This document shows positions 1-9,700 of a stretch of DNA of 64,000 nt, one piece after another (within the stretch, counting starts at the first letter, position 1; each line of letters begins with the position of its first letter). This DNA is from G963677445 sp963677445. GTDB taxonomy: Bacteria; Bacteroidota; Ignavibacteria; Ignavibacteriales; Melioribacteraceae. Both the position numbers and the translations under genes were made by a program. Under the pieces are notes generated by a model that searched no databases, had not been told where the DNA came from, and was given only the letters and a program-made list of their open reading frames with translations. The stretch lies in contig CAXXGF010000002.1 in the NCBI GenBank assembly GCA_963677445.2, positions 90,361 through 154,360 on the forward strand, read 5' to 3'.

Positions 1-564
1 TTCACGTTCAAGTTTTGAAATTTTGTTCGATATTTCATTTACAGTATAAATCCAGTCATCCTCCGAAATCTGTTTCACAACAAAATCTTTATAATCTTCA
101 ATTTCAATCGCGTTAAATTTGTCTTCAACTGTTTCAATTTTTTCTGTAACAGCGCCCCCTTCCCAATCAAAGATATTCTGAAAATCTTTTTCGATTGAAC
201 CGGGTTGGCTGAATATTATCAGAAGTGTGACAGCCGCAATTGTTAATCCGCCTCCGAGCGCGAGCCGGAATGAAAACGAGGAAGAAGGCGCTGTATCCCT
301 GAGCAGCCTTTCAAGAAGGTTTGAAACTTTTTCGAAAAATTCCCCTCCCCCGACTGCTCTTCCTATCATTTTTTCAAATGTTTCCTCGCCAAGCTCAAAT
401 TTTTCATCCGGTTTTGTATTCTCAAGAAAATCACGAATATTCTCATATTCCTGCTTCAAGAGGGGATCGATATTTATTCTGTTCTCAAATTGTTCCTTTT
501 CAGCGCGATTTAGTTCGCCCGAAAGGTAAAGGTAAATTTTATCTTCAAATCTGTTGTCAGGCAT
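1..564 (-). CDS. Putative anti-sigma factor, membrane-anchored (3' end outside window)
   Basis: An open frame runs leftwards from an ATG at 564 and leaves the window after 188 codons, so the C-terminus is missing. It begins MPDNRFEDKIYLYLSGELN, the kind of short N-terminal cytoplasmic domain seen in Bacteroidota anti-sigma factors. A Gly-rich stretch and one membrane segment (around residues 105-125, LALGGGLTIAAVTLLIIF) follow, then a charged, probably extracytoplasmic part. Its start overlaps the stop of the ECF sigma gene by 8 bases, so the two are translationally coupled. I infer that it binds and restrains that sigma factor. No zinc-finger HxxxCxxC motif is visible, so the assignment rests on layout and topology rather than family recognition. 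Confidence 0.65.
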   Translation of the reverse strand, partial: MPDNRFEDKIYLYLSGELNRAEKEQFENRINIDPLLKQEYENIRDFLENTKPDEKFELGEETFEKMIGRAVGGGEFFEKVSNLLERLLRDTAPSSSFSFRLALGGGLTIAAVTLLIIFSQPGSIEKDFQNIFDWEGGAVTEKIETVEDKFNAIEIEDYKDFVVKQISEDDWIYTVNEISNKISKLERE

Positions 565-1090
565 AAATACTCCTGAGTTGTTTTCTCAATTTTTTTACCG
601 CGTAATGCATGTGACTGATAACAGTATTAAGCGGTTCACCGGTTATTTCGGAAATTTCCCTGAAACTGAAACCCGAGTCCTGGCGTAAAATGAACACAGT
701 CCTTTGACCCGAAGGCAGCTTTTCAAGCGCCTTATAAACCATTCCCGCCGATTCTTTCAGAATTAGTTCCTCCGCCGGATCGGGACTTCCGTTTTCAATT
801 CTGTTATCATCTCTCTCTTCGGCTGTAAGTTTCTTTCTCCTGTAAAAATCTATCGCGGTATTATGAGCGATGGTAAAAAGCCATGAAGAGAACTTTTGAT
901 AGTCGCTGAAGTTATTTAATCCTTTCCAGACTTTAATCAGGGTTTCCTGCAAAATATCTTCGGCAGTTTCCCTTTCTCCGCTGTAGCGGCAGAGATAGTT
1001 AAAAAGTCGATCTTTATAAGGATGAAGCAGCCGGGCAAATGATCTTTGATCTCCCGATTTACTCATATTTATTAATTCTGCTTCCGTCAT
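557..1090 (-). CDS. ECF RNA polymerase sigma factor
   Basis: A 177-residue sigma-70 family protein of extracytoplasmic-function size. Region 2 is clear at about residues 20-65 (HPYKDRLFNYLCRY, then ETAEDILQETLIKVW, the -10 and core-binding helices). Region 4 with its helix-turn-helix is at about 120-170 (LPSGQRTVFILRQDSGFS, then FREISEITGEPLNTV). It directs core RNA polymerase to a small regulon, presumably in response to a signal relayed by the membrane protein encoded immediately downstream (8-base overlap). It is divergent from the D-amino-acid enzyme gene at 1157, across 66 bases. The target regulon cannot be read from the sequence. Confidence 0.93.
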   Translation of the reverse strand: MTEAELINMSKSGDQRSFARLLHPYKDRLFNYLCRYSGERETAEDILQETLIKVWKGLNNFSDYQKFSSWLFTIAHNTAIDFYRRKKLTAEERDDNRIENGSPDPAEELILKESAGMVYKALEKLPSGQRTVFILRQDSGFSFREISEITGEPLNTVISHMHYAVKKLRKQLRSIYA

Positions 1091-1156
1091 AATTTCCTTA
1101 ATTTTGTATATTTCTGTTTATGTAAACGTAAGAAATCGGGATTAATTGTATAGGAT

Positions 1157-2299
1157 ATGAAAATAATGAAAAAAAAGAGAGAACTCACGGAAATAAAAAA
1201 TTTCCCGGCCGCTATCGTCGATATGGACAGGGTTAAGAAAAATATCAAAAAAGCAGCGGAATTCTGTCGTGAAAAAAATACCAGGTTCCGTCCCCATTTT
1301 AAAACACACCAGTCACTTAAAATAGGGGAGATATTCCGTGAAGAGGGAGTGGAGTCTATCGCGGTTTCATCGGGAGCTATGGCCGGTTATTTTGTTTCGG
1401 GGGGATGGAAAGATATAACTCTGGCTATTGTTAATCCTTTGCATGAAATAAAAACCATTAATAAAATCGGGACTGAAATCAGGCTTAATCTTCTTGTGGA
1501 TAATTTAGAGGCGCTGGAATATTTTGCCGGTAATCTGACCGGGATTCATGATATCTGGCTGAAAATTGACGCCGGTTATGGCAGAACCGGCTTGAACCAT
1601 CGATATTATGAAGAGATTCAAAAAGCGGCGATTTTTGTTGAGCGGAATAAAAAAATGAATTTTGCCGGTCTTCTTTCTCATTTCGGGGATACCTATCATT
1701 ATAGTGAAAAAGAAGAAAGAAGGAGGTTTTGTAAATTATCACTTGACAGAATTGTATCAGTGAAGAATAAACTTGGAAAATACCTCGGAAGGGGCGTTTG
1801 CATATCCATCGGGGATACTCCCTCATTTGGACTAATTGATGATTATCAGGATATCAGCGAATTGCGCCCCGGTAATTTTGTGTTTTATGATCTCATGCAG
1901 CTTGATGCAGGAGTGTGTAACCAGACTGAGCCCGCGATGGCGGTATTATGTCCTGTTATCGGAGTTTATCATGATGAAAACAAAATTGCCATTCATGGGG
2001 GAGCCGTGCATTTATCGAAGGAATATATTACGGGCGAAGGGGGAGAGAAAATCTATGGCAGGGTTATCGGTTTTGATGATAATGGATTTACCAAAACGGA
2101 TAATGACTTATCACTCATTTCTCTTTCACAGGAACATGGCATAATAAAAACAGCGGGGAAAATGCCTGAAGATATCAATACGGGAGATATCCTCGCGATA
2201 TTGCCTGTCCATTCCTGCCTCGCCGCGAACATGTTTGATAAATACCACACCTTCAATGGAAAAGTAATCGACCGCTTTTGCCATTGCGCCGGCAGTTGA
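1157..2299 (+). CDS. D-threonine aldolase / D-serine dehydratase-like PLP enzyme
   Basis: A 380-residue fold-type III PLP protein of the DSD1/D-threonine aldolase family, with an alanine-racemase-like barrel at the N-terminus and a beta domain at the C-terminus. The likely PLP lysine is K49 in RPHFKTH. The metal-binding pair typical of this family is present near the end as H352 and C354 in PVHSCLAAN. The family cleaves D-threonine to glycine and acetaldehyde or deaminates D-serine; the sequence alone does not say which. It stands alone, divergent from the ECF sigma gene. ATG at 1157 is used; a second ATG three codons later is equally possible and would not change the domain. Length is normal for the family. 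Confidence 0.85.
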   Translation: MKIMKKKRELTEIKNFPAAIVDMDRVKKNIKKAAEFCREKNTRFRPHFKTHQSLKIGEIFREEGVESIAVSSGAMAGYFVSGGWKDITLAIVNPLHEIKTINKIGTEIRLNLLVDNLEALEYFAGNLTGIHDIWLKIDAGYGRTGLNHRYYEEIQKAAIFVERNKKMNFAGLLSHFGDTYHYSEKEERRRFCKLSLDRIVSVKNKLGKYLGRGVCISIGDTPSFGLIDDYQDISELRPGNFVFYDLMQLDAGVCNQTEPAMAVLCPVIGVYHDENKIAIHGGAVHLSKEYITGEGGEKIYGRVIGFDDNGFTKTDNDLSLISLSQEHGIIKTAGKMPEDINTGDILAILPVHSCLAANMFDKYHTFNGKVIDRFCHCAGS

Positions 2300-2665
2300 A
2301 ATAGATAATATTTATTCCGGATGAGTTGAACACTCCGATAATTACCCTGCCGGGATAGCTGGATTAAAAAGATAACAGGGTATAAGGAATCAATCGAAAT
2401 CCAAATCGAAGTTGTAATCGAAATAGGGTTTAAAAAATCAGAGTAAGCACAAGGAGTATGAGTAAGAGTATAATGACCGGTTAAGGTGATGGTGGTTGAG
2501 TTGTCCATTTTGTCTCGGGGGGATAATATGGTGTACCTGGCGGCACACCGCACATTTTGTTTTATTCTTTTTACCAATATGCTGTCCCTAACGGGATAAA
2601 TCATCTTATATTCATTTTTATAAATGCCAGGATATGGGCAAAATATTGGTAGAAAACGAGAATGA

Positions 2666-3345
2666 ATAACTCCGCGCCTTCAGGCCGGAGACCCCGGGCT
2701 AAGTTGGCCACACCCCGGGGATTTAGCCCAAAGAACGGTTGGGAGGAAAATAACTGTATGAGCGCAATCCAACCCCGTCATTGTCTGAACCATGATTAAA
2801 GGATTTATGGATTACATAATTATTTTTGGTATCGGTATCGGTATCGGTATCGGTATCGGTATCGGTATCGGTATCGGCTTTAAGAAATCAGGGCAAGATG
2901 ACCAAAGCTGCGGGGTTGTTCATTTTGTCCTGGGGGGTGGGTGGGATTATTCCGTAAGAAGTTAAATTCTACGCAAAATGGCAAAATTTTATCGTACTCA
3001 TGGAACAGTTACTCATAATTATACTCGTTTTCGAATAATCCGAGCGTTTTTAAAAGACGAGTACGAAGTAAGATTACGAGAACGATTACGATTCATTTTT
3101 GGGATTTCATTTTTTTCTGGCTTGCCAGTTTATAATTAAGATGTTTGAAGATTTCAAGCTTATATAAAACTGATTTTTAAATAACTCCGCGCCTTCAGGC
3201 CGGAGACCCCGGGCTAAGTTGGCCACACCCCCGGGGCTTTAGCCCAAAGAACGGTTGGGAGGAAAATAACTGTATTAGCGCAATCCAACCCCGTCATTGT
3301 CTAAACCATGATTGAAGGATTTATGGATTACATGATTATTTTTCG
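2666..3345. repeat. ~160-bp direct repeat pair (2666-2827 and 3181-3345)
   Basis: Two nearly identical copies begin with a GC-rich palindrome (CGCCTTCAGGCCGG) followed by a CCCCGGG / CCCCGGGG pair, and continue through ATGATTxAAGGATTTATGG into GGTATC hexamers. A diverged third copy lies at about 47399-47580 in the same orientation. The right part of this unit is the reverse complement of part of the long repeats at 12.1, 14.5 and 17.4 kb, so all belong to one mosaic family. Differences are few, suggesting recent spread or gene conversion. Confidence 0.85.
2828..2875. repeat. Perfect tandem hexamer, eight GGTATC units
   Basis: Eight uninterrupted GGTATC copies. The same hexamer occurs three times at about 3345-3363 and in degenerate form near 47555 and (as GATACC) in the long repeats at about 14731 and 17608. 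It is a microsatellite seeded inside the dispersed repeat family, so its copy number is probably variable. Confidence 0.95.
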
Positions 3346-3633
3346 GTATCGGTATCGGTATCGAAAAATCAGAGTATGAGTAAGAGTAGGAGCTTAATGA
3401 CAGGATAGGTGACGGCGGCGGAGTTGTTCATTTTGTCCTGTGGAGCGGGATTATGATGTCTTATTAAATCCAGCTATGTTAAAAAGAATTGATAACGAGT
3501 TGAATGATTATAAATATTTTCTACAAATTATTGGATAAATAGATCAGTATTTACAATTTTGCGGTAGAGAAAATTCATGAATTTGCTCTACTGTGGTTAT
3601 ATCAATATTTTTACACATTTTATGACTGGAAAA

Positions 3634-3870
3634 ATGAAAAAACATATTCAAAACATTACCGGTCTTCTGGTGATGATCTCATTGCTTTTTGTATTCAACG
3701 GCTGCGGGGAAAGCGGCAATAAAAAGCTCCCTGAGCTGGATGATCTCATTCAGAAGAAGGAGCTTAAAAAAAAGGAGCTCGACAGTCTGAAAACCGAACT
3801 GGATAAACTGAAAGCCCAAAAGGACTCTCTCGATCAAAAACTTAAAAAGGAAGAGAAAAAAAGTGATTAG
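3634..3870 (+). CDS. Small lipoprotein with coiled-coil tail
   Basis: A protein of about 78 residues starting at MKKHIQ. It has a basic N-terminus, a hydrophobic segment (LLVMISLLFVF) and a lipobox ending in NGC, so it is likely lipidated and anchored in a membrane. The rest is a Lys/Leu/Asp heptad-like coil of repeated KKELDSLKTELDKLKAQK character, reminiscent of small Lpp-type or SlyX-like helical proteins but not assignable to a family. In-frame starts at 3577 and 3622 would add residues in front of the signal peptide and are less likely. It converges on the thioesterase gene with only 10 bases between stops, and a hairpin spans that gap. Confidence 0.7.
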   Translation: MKKHIQNITGLLVMISLLFVFNGCGESGNKKLPELDDLIQKKELKKKELDSLKTELDKLKAQKDSLDQKLKKEEKKSD

Positions 3871-3897
3871 AATGGAGAAATTACAATTTTCTCCATT
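3871..3897. terminator. Hairpin between convergent genes
   Basis: AATGGAGAAA and TTTCTCCATT form a 10-bp stem around a short loop exactly between the stop of the lipoprotein gene and the 3' end of the thioesterase gene. It could end transcription in both directions. The flanking T-run is modest on the plus strand (TCATTTTAATT), so terminator function is inferred. Confidence 0.5.
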
Positions 3898-4621
3898 TCA
3901 TTTTAATTCTGCTCATTTCGGCGTTATCTGAAGCGCGGGTAATATTATGAAGAAATTCATTATTTCCCAGGTCCGATCTGTTGATGGTAATTTTTTCACC
4001 ACCTTCAGCTTCGTTTAAAAAATTAATGACCATTTCTGCCGGATCATTATTTTTGATAAAGTCTATCGGGTAGCTGTTCATAATAAACTCAATATACTTT
4101 ACATTATTAAGATGTGCGTGAACATCAATATCGCTGTAGCGAATCTGGTTTTCTGTTGAATGTTCCGGATTTTCAACTTTTTTCAGTTTTTCGGCATACT
4201 CTGAAAAATTTTCCATTATTTTCTCAAACTTTGTATCTCCAAGATAGCTGCTTACCCGTTGCGGACGGCGGCTGCCGATATCGATAACCAACCAGGTTGA
4301 GGTGGCTTTTCCGCAGGGGCTGCCATCCTGATCATAAATTCTGTGATCGCGGTAGCAGAAAAGATTATCCATTCCCGAGGGCCATGTTTCCACGCTTAAG
4401 TTCTCCTGCCACCGGGGAAAATAGTCCATCTGAAGCCTGAGTCGCGAAAGCACCCAGATCATATTCTTTGTAAGCAGCGATTTATATCCAAGTCCGAGTT
4501 TCTCGGCATGCTGCCAGGCAGTTTCCTGCATAAACTGCATAATAGCTGTAATTGTCGCTCTGCCTTTAAAATCGGCTTCGTATGAGTGTACTGAAAAATC
4601 CCGTTTTAATCTGTTTATCAT
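3881..4621 (-). CDS. Acyl-ACP thioesterase
   Basis: A 246-residue member of the bacterial acyl-ACP thioesterase family (FatA/FatB-like). Two hotdog domains are expected, at about 1-125 and 145-245. The second contains the family signature RYSDIDVHAHLNN, whose Asp, His and Asn residues belong to the catalytic region, and the first contains WVLSRLRLQMDYFP. The enzyme hydrolyses acyl-ACP to release fatty acids in the cytoplasm; chain-length preference cannot be read. It is monocistronic, convergent with the lipoprotein gene and divergent from the sigma-like gene at 4757. Confidence 0.88.
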   Translation of the reverse strand: MINRLKRDFSVHSYEADFKGRATITAIMQFMQETAWQHAEKLGLGYKSLLTKNMIWVLSRLRLQMDYFPRWQENLSVETWPSGMDNLFCYRDHRIYDQDGSPCGKATSTWLVIDIGSRRPQRVSSYLGDTKFEKIMENFSEYAEKLKKVENPEHSTENQIRYSDIDVHAHLNNVKYIEFIMNSYPIDFIKNNDPAEMVINFLNEAEGGEKITINRSDLGNNEFLHNITRASDNAEMSRIKMKWRKL

Positions 4622-4756
4622 ACTTAATCACTTATGTTAATTGATAAATCAAATTTATGTTAAAAGAAAGTCATAAAAAATATCAAAAATAATGACCATT
4701 ATACGCTTTTTTTATATATTACATAAATATGCAAAAATGAAATGGAACAGTAATAA

Positions 4757-5374
4757 ATGCTCTCATCAGGAAGGAAAAACAAATATAGCAAAAAGGGGGA
4801 GAAAGAATTACTCCTTTTGTTCCGGAAAACAGGTTACGAGCAATATTTTGCTGAGTTTTTTTGCAGGTTTACCTATCCGCTTCTCGGAGTATGCCTCCGG
4901 TATCTTCATGATTTAGATGAATCGGTAAACGCGGTGATGAATATTTATGAAATATCGGGGGAGAGCGCGAAAAAAAATGAAATAAAATCACCGCGCGCAT
5001 GGTTATATAAACATGTTATTGAACATTGTTTTAATGTTGTCAGCATGAAGGAGGGGCCCGTCACGGGGGAATTCCCCGATAAGGGGGATATTAAATCGGC
5101 ATATATGAAAGTTCAGGACTATCTTGATATGATAAGTCCCGAAGGAAGCGCCAAAAGGGAGGAAATATTTAACGCTATTAAAAATACTCTCAATGATAAT
5201 GAAAAGATTTTGTTTGAAGATGTATTGATAAAGGAGAAGGGATTTACCGAAATTAATAAAATCAGGGGATTTTCATTAAGTGAAATAAAGGATTTGCTGA
5301 GAAGAGCAAAAAAGAAAATATATCTGAAACTTGAATTCCTTGAAGAGCGAAAAATGGCCAGAAGGAACAAATGA
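4757..5374 (+). CDS. Divergent ECF sigma-like factor
   Basis: A 205-residue protein with the outline of a sigma-70 factor but weak consensus. A region-2-like helix set lies at about 30-70 (FTYPLLGVCLRYLHD then AVMNIYE), a conserved-looking RAWLYKHVIEHC follows, and the C-terminal HTH is at about 160-200 (FTEINKIRGFSLSEIKDLL). The missing acidic DD(I/L)xQE-type motif makes it atypical. Its stop overlaps the next gene by 4 bases, and that gene encodes a single-pass TPR membrane protein, the usual partner arrangement for Bacteroidota sigma/anti-sigma pairs. Function as a sigma factor is inferred. Confidence 0.65.
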   Translation: MLSSGRKNKYSKKGEKELLLLFRKTGYEQYFAEFFCRFTYPLLGVCLRYLHDLDESVNAVMNIYEISGESAKKNEIKSPRAWLYKHVIEHCFNVVSMKEGPVTGEFPDKGDIKSAYMKVQDYLDMISPEGSAKREEIFNAIKNTLNDNEKILFEDVLIKEKGFTEINKIRGFSLSEIKDLLRRAKKKIYLKLEFLEERKMARRNK

Positions 5375-6078
5375 TGACCAGTGAAGAGTTGAAAAAATAT
5401 GTTTCGGGGGAAGCTGACTGGGAACTCCGCAAAAGAATACACAATGAATTCATGCGGGATGATCTGTTCTGGGAGGCTTATCACGGCATAAGAGAATTTG
5501 GTGATAACTTAGAGGTTATCAGCGCTTCAAATGAAATAAACGCGCGCATATCGGCCGGCCTGAAAAAAAATGCTGTTCCTTTATCGGTATATTTCATACT
5601 GCCTCTGGTTGCCCTGGTATTATTTTTCCTGTTTTATTTCACCACAAAAGGGCCGGGAGATTATTTTAACGATTATTACAAAGTATATCCGGCAATCATG
5701 CATCTTCCCGATAGTCTTGCCGCCGGCGACACACTGGTTAAAGCTTTTTCATTTTATGATATGGGAGCATATAGCGAAGCCGGCGCTCTTTTCAGCAGAT
5801 ATTCCGAATTAAATAATTATTATCCTCCCTCTGTTTTTTATTCCGCTGTGTGTGATATAGAGACCGGGAATATAAAGAGCGCGTCAAAAAAACTCTCGAC
5901 TTTATTAAATCACAGCAACCTTGAATTCAGGGAGCAGGCAATGTGGTATCAGGCGCTTATACTGATCAAATCGGGTGAATATGATAAAGCGAGAATATTC
6001 CTTGACCGGGTGGTTGAAGAAGGGGATTCATACAGCGCCCGCGGATCGGAGCTTCTGGATATTCTGCCCGGTAAGTAA
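5371..6078 (+). CDS. Single-pass membrane protein with TPR-like repeats, putative anti-sigma partner
   Basis: A 235-residue protein. The first ~65 residues are a cytoplasmic helical domain (MTSEELKKYVSGEADWELR), then one membrane span at about 70-92 (YFILPLVALVLFFLFYF), then an extracytoplasmic TPR-like part (FYDMGAYSEAGALFSRYSEL; YQALILIKSGEYDKARIFLD). The 4-base overlap with the sigma-like gene, plus the N-in domain and TM, suggests it holds that factor at the membrane. This is inferred from organisation; no named anti-sigma domain is recognised. Confidence 0.7.
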   Translation: MMTSEELKKYVSGEADWELRKRIHNEFMRDDLFWEAYHGIREFGDNLEVISASNEINARISAGLKKNAVPLSVYFILPLVALVLFFLFYFTTKGPGDYFNDYYKVYPAIMHLPDSLAAGDTLVKAFSFYDMGAYSEAGALFSRYSELNNYYPPSVFYSAVCDIETGNIKSASKKLSTLLNHSNLEFREQAMWYQALILIKSGEYDKARIFLDRVVEEGDSYSARGSELLDILPGK

Positions 6079-6085
6079 CGGCTCC

Positions 6086-6229
6086 GGAGCATTGCCGGTG
6101 TGCTCCCCCATAATAATACGGAGCATATCGTCGCAATTAAAGGAGCATGCGTTTATTACCGGGAGCACGGCGTGAGCGTTTGAGATGCAGGCAATTGTTA
6201 GTATTAAAGTTAATATCCATGTGGGAGCA
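6086..6229. promoter_or_regulatory. Cluster of GGAGCA boxes upstream of the DinB-like gene
   Basis: GGAGCA occurs at about 6086, 6120, 6142, 6162 and 6224, plus one inverted copy (TGCTCC) at 6101 that pairs with the first to form a hairpin after the upstream stop codon. Five direct copies in 145 bases is far above chance. It could be an operator, an RNA-level control element, or residue of a short tandem repeat. The last copy sits where the ribosome-binding site of the next gene would be. Confidence 0.4.
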
Positions 6230-6235
6230 TGATAA

Positions 6236-6694
6236 ATGAATAAAGAATATAAATACAGGGGCGCTGAGGTTTCGATCATTATTCAATTCAGGTTTTTGTC
6301 TGAGTTTTGTTCTGAGTGGTTCGCGACCGACTGGAAGCAGGTGAACCTGCCTGAAACAGATGATCCCGATTACAGGAGTCCCGAAAGTCTGCTGATACAT
6401 CCCTTGCGTTCATCCGGAGGTTATCTGAAATGGATATGCTCAAATCTGGATCTGCCTGATCCGGAAATTGATGAAGTTCCCGGAGAAGTGAATTCGGCGG
6501 GAGAGATATTTGATTATCTCGATCATCTTAGAAAAAAGTGGATTGAACCGCTGCGAAATATTCCCATGGAAAAATTTCTTGATAAGACATATAAATCGAA
6601 CTGGGGAGCATTCTACTGCGTCGACGCGATGCTTGAACACGCGGCAATGCATCCACAGCGGCATCTGTATCAATTGAGAAGATTAAAAAGCTGA
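6236..6694 (+). CDS. DinB-superfamily protein
   Basis: A 152-residue protein with the spacing of a DinB/YfiT four-helix bundle. A His lies in the second helix region (LLIHPLRSSGGYLKW), and a closing motif HAAMHPQRHLYQLRRL carries further His residues that in this superfamily bind a divalent metal. Members are metal-dependent thiol S-transferases or unknown-function stress proteins; no substrate can be named. The gene follows the sigma-like/TPR pair after 157 bases containing a cluster of GGAGCA repeats. Confidence 0.75.
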   Translation: MNKEYKYRGAEVSIIIQFRFLSEFCSEWFATDWKQVNLPETDDPDYRSPESLLIHPLRSSGGYLKWICSNLDLPDPEIDEVPGEVNSAGEIFDYLDHLRKKWIEPLRNIPMEKFLDKTYKSNWGAFYCVDAMLEHAAMHPQRHLYQLRRLKS

Positions 6695-6799
6695 ATATAA
6701 CAATAAACCCTGGTATTCCGCCTGAAATTTATTTCTTTCAGGAATAAATCGTACAAATTGGTTAATTTTGTCAATCATCAAATCAAATTGCTGACACTT

Positions 6800-9700
6800 A
6801 TGAAAGATAATAATAAAAATAAATCACGTCCTTTCGATCCCTTTATGGTGGAGCATGGTTACGGAAACCGTTTCCAGGGATTTCAAAATCTTATGCGGCT
6901 GCGAATCAGGGATATTTTGCTTGTTTCCTCTCTTTACGATCTTTATCTCTTTGAGGAGGATGGCCGCCTTTATGAACTTATCAGGGCAGAATACCAGGGA
7001 TTAAATCTGAGCCATTCGCCTGAGCTGACAAGGGTATCAAGCGGACATGACGCGATCAACCTCGCGCGGAAAGAGGGGCGGTTTGATCTTATTATCACAA
7101 CTCTCCATATAGAGGATATGCATGCTGTCCGGTTCGCGAAACTTGTTAAAGAGGCCGGTCTCGAAATTCCGATTATTCTTCTTGCCCACGACAACCGGGA
7201 ATTAAAATATCTTCTGCTCAACAAGGAAAGTGAGATATTTGACAAAATTTTTATCTGGCAGGGGGATTTCAGGATTATAATCGCGATTATAAAATATCTC
7301 GAAGACAAACTGAATGTGGAGCATGACACTCGCATTGTCGGGGTGCAGAATATAGTGGTTATCGAGGACAATGTACGTTATTATTCCTCCTTCCTTCCCA
7401 TAATATATACTGAAATACTGAAGCAGTCGAGAAGGCTGATATCAGAAGGAATAAACCTGACACATAAATTCCTGAGAATGAGAGCCCGGCCCAAGATTCT
7501 GCTCTGCTCAACTTATGAGGAAGCCTGGGAATATTACCAGGAATATAATGACACAATGCTGGGGATCATATCGGATGTCGATTTCCCGAGGGGGGATATA
7601 CAAGACCCCGACGCGGGAGTTGAGTTCGCGAAAAATGTCAAATCTATTCATTCCGATATTCCTATCCTGCTCCTTTCGCAGAATGATGAAAATGAGGAAA
7701 GGGCTCATAAGGTGGGAGCATCATTTATACTGAAAGATTCCTTCACCCTGCTTGGTGAACTGCGCCGTTTTATGAATGAATATTTCAGTTTTGGTGATTT
7801 TATTTTCAGGAATACCCAGGGTACGGAAGTCGGCAGAGCCAACGACCTCAGGAGCCTTGAGCATCAGCTTGAAAATATAACCGGGGAAAGCATTAAGTAC
7901 CATGCCGAAAGAAATCATTTTTCCAACTGGCTGAAAGCGAGAACCGAATTCTGGCTCGCCCATAAACTGCGCCCGCGAAAGGTTTCGGATTATGATTCAA
8001 TACAGGAACTGAGGAAAGACTTAATTAATTCGCTTAGGTCTTACAGAAGTCTGAGACAGAGGGGGATAATAACCGATTTTGAAAAAGAATCCTTCGACCC
8101 GATGAGCGGTTTCGCGAGAATAGGGGGAGGATCGCTTGGAGGAAAAGCGAGGGGACTGGGATTTGTTAACACCCTAATAAATGATTATGATGTCCGAAAC
8201 AGGTTTAAAAATGTGATGATTCATGTTCCCACGGCGGTGGTTCTCGGCACCGATGTATTTGATATGTTCCTGGAAGAAAACAACCTGAAGGAATTTGCGC
8301 TGAATTGTGATAATGACCAGGAAATAACCAAAAGATTTCTGGCCGCGCCCCGCTTTCCGGAAGAGATACTCGGGGAACTCGCGGCTTTTCTCGATATTGT
8401 CCAAAGCCCTCTCGCGGTCCGCTCTTCAAGTCTGCTGGAAGATTCACAGTATCATCCCTTTGCCGGTGTGTATGATACCTATATGATTCCCAACAACCAG
8501 CAGAATCCTCTTGTCAGGTTAAATCATTTGCTGAATACGATAAAGAGAGTATACGCATCTACCTTTTACCAGAGCGCGAAAGGATATATCAAGGTAACCT
8601 CCTACAGGCTGGAGGAGGAAAAAATGGCGGTTGTCATTCAAAAAATGGTCGGCACGGCACATGAAAACCGGTTTTACCCCGATTTTTCCGGTGTGGCAAA
8701 ATCATATAATTTTTATCCCTCTCCCCCAATGAAATCGCGGGATGGAATCGCTGATATTGCTCTTGGGCTTGGGAAGATGGTTGTGGACGGGGGTTATTCG
8801 GTCCGGTTTTCACCCAGGTATCCGGCAGACCTTATCCAGTTTTATTCGGTGGAAGAATCGCTTAACAACAACCAGATAGAGTTTTTTGCCCTAAAGCTTG
8901 ACGGAGCTTCCGATTTCGGCTATGAGCGTGAAGATCATTATGTCGATATATATCCGATTTCTGTTTCCGAAAAAGATGGTCCTCTTACCTGGGCGGGTTC
9001 AACTTATGTCCCTGAAAATGACGCTATCTATGACGGTCTGGCGAGGGTCGGACCCCGCGTGGTGACATTTGCCCCTGTTTTGCGGCATAAGATTTTTCCC
9101 CTTCCCGAAATCCTTGAGCTTCTGCTCGATATGGGACCCTGGGGAATGGGAACACCTGTGGAAATTGAGTTTGCCGTAAATATGAACCCGGGCCCCGACA
9201 GACTTAAAGAATTCGGACTTCTGCAGATGAGGCCGCTGGTTCTGAGTCATGAGCTTGATGAGCTTAAGGTAAGCGCTTTTGAAACGGAGAACGCCCTCTG
9301 TTATAGTGAGTATGTTTTGGGGCATGGCACTATAACCGATATTTATGATGTGGTTATGATAGATTATGAGAACTTTGACCGGTCAAAATCGGTTGAGGTC
9401 GCTCATGAAGTCGGGTTATACAATGCCCGGCTTATTGATGAGGAAAAACCTTATCTCCTTATCGGAGTCGGAAGATGGGGCACACTGGATCCCTGGCTTG
9501 GCATTCCGGTTAAATGGGATCAGATTTCGGGGGCCAAGGCGATAATTGAAGCGAATTTTAAGGAAATGGCGGTTACCCCTTCACAGGGATCCCATTTCTT
9601 TCAGAATATAACATCCTTTATGATTGGCTATTTTACAGTAAATGACCATACTGAAGAAGGATCGCTCGACTGGGAATGGCTTTGCGGTCAGGAACCGGCG

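Larger units (their letters stand above)
2300..3576. repeat. Gene-free region filled with dispersed repeats
   Basis: No gene is supported here. The stretch holds: sequence around 2390-2420 built from TCGAAAT/CCAAATCG words, also seen near 32225 and 46980; a palindromic GTGTACCTGGCGGCACACC unit near 2530, also found near 40610; a ~160-bp direct repeat (2666-2827 and 3181-3345); GGTATC hexamers after each of those copies; a TACGCAAAATGGCAAAATTT unit at about 2966-2986; and GAGTACG/GATTACGAG words at about 3055-3095. An ORF on the minus strand (2053-2604) overlaps the end of the aldolase-like gene and shows no recognisable features. Confidence 0.8.

Noticed and set aside
2053..2604. 183-residue minus-strand ORF
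   Set aside because: It overlaps the 3' part of the PLP enzyme gene and repeat DNA, and shows no domain or coherent composition.
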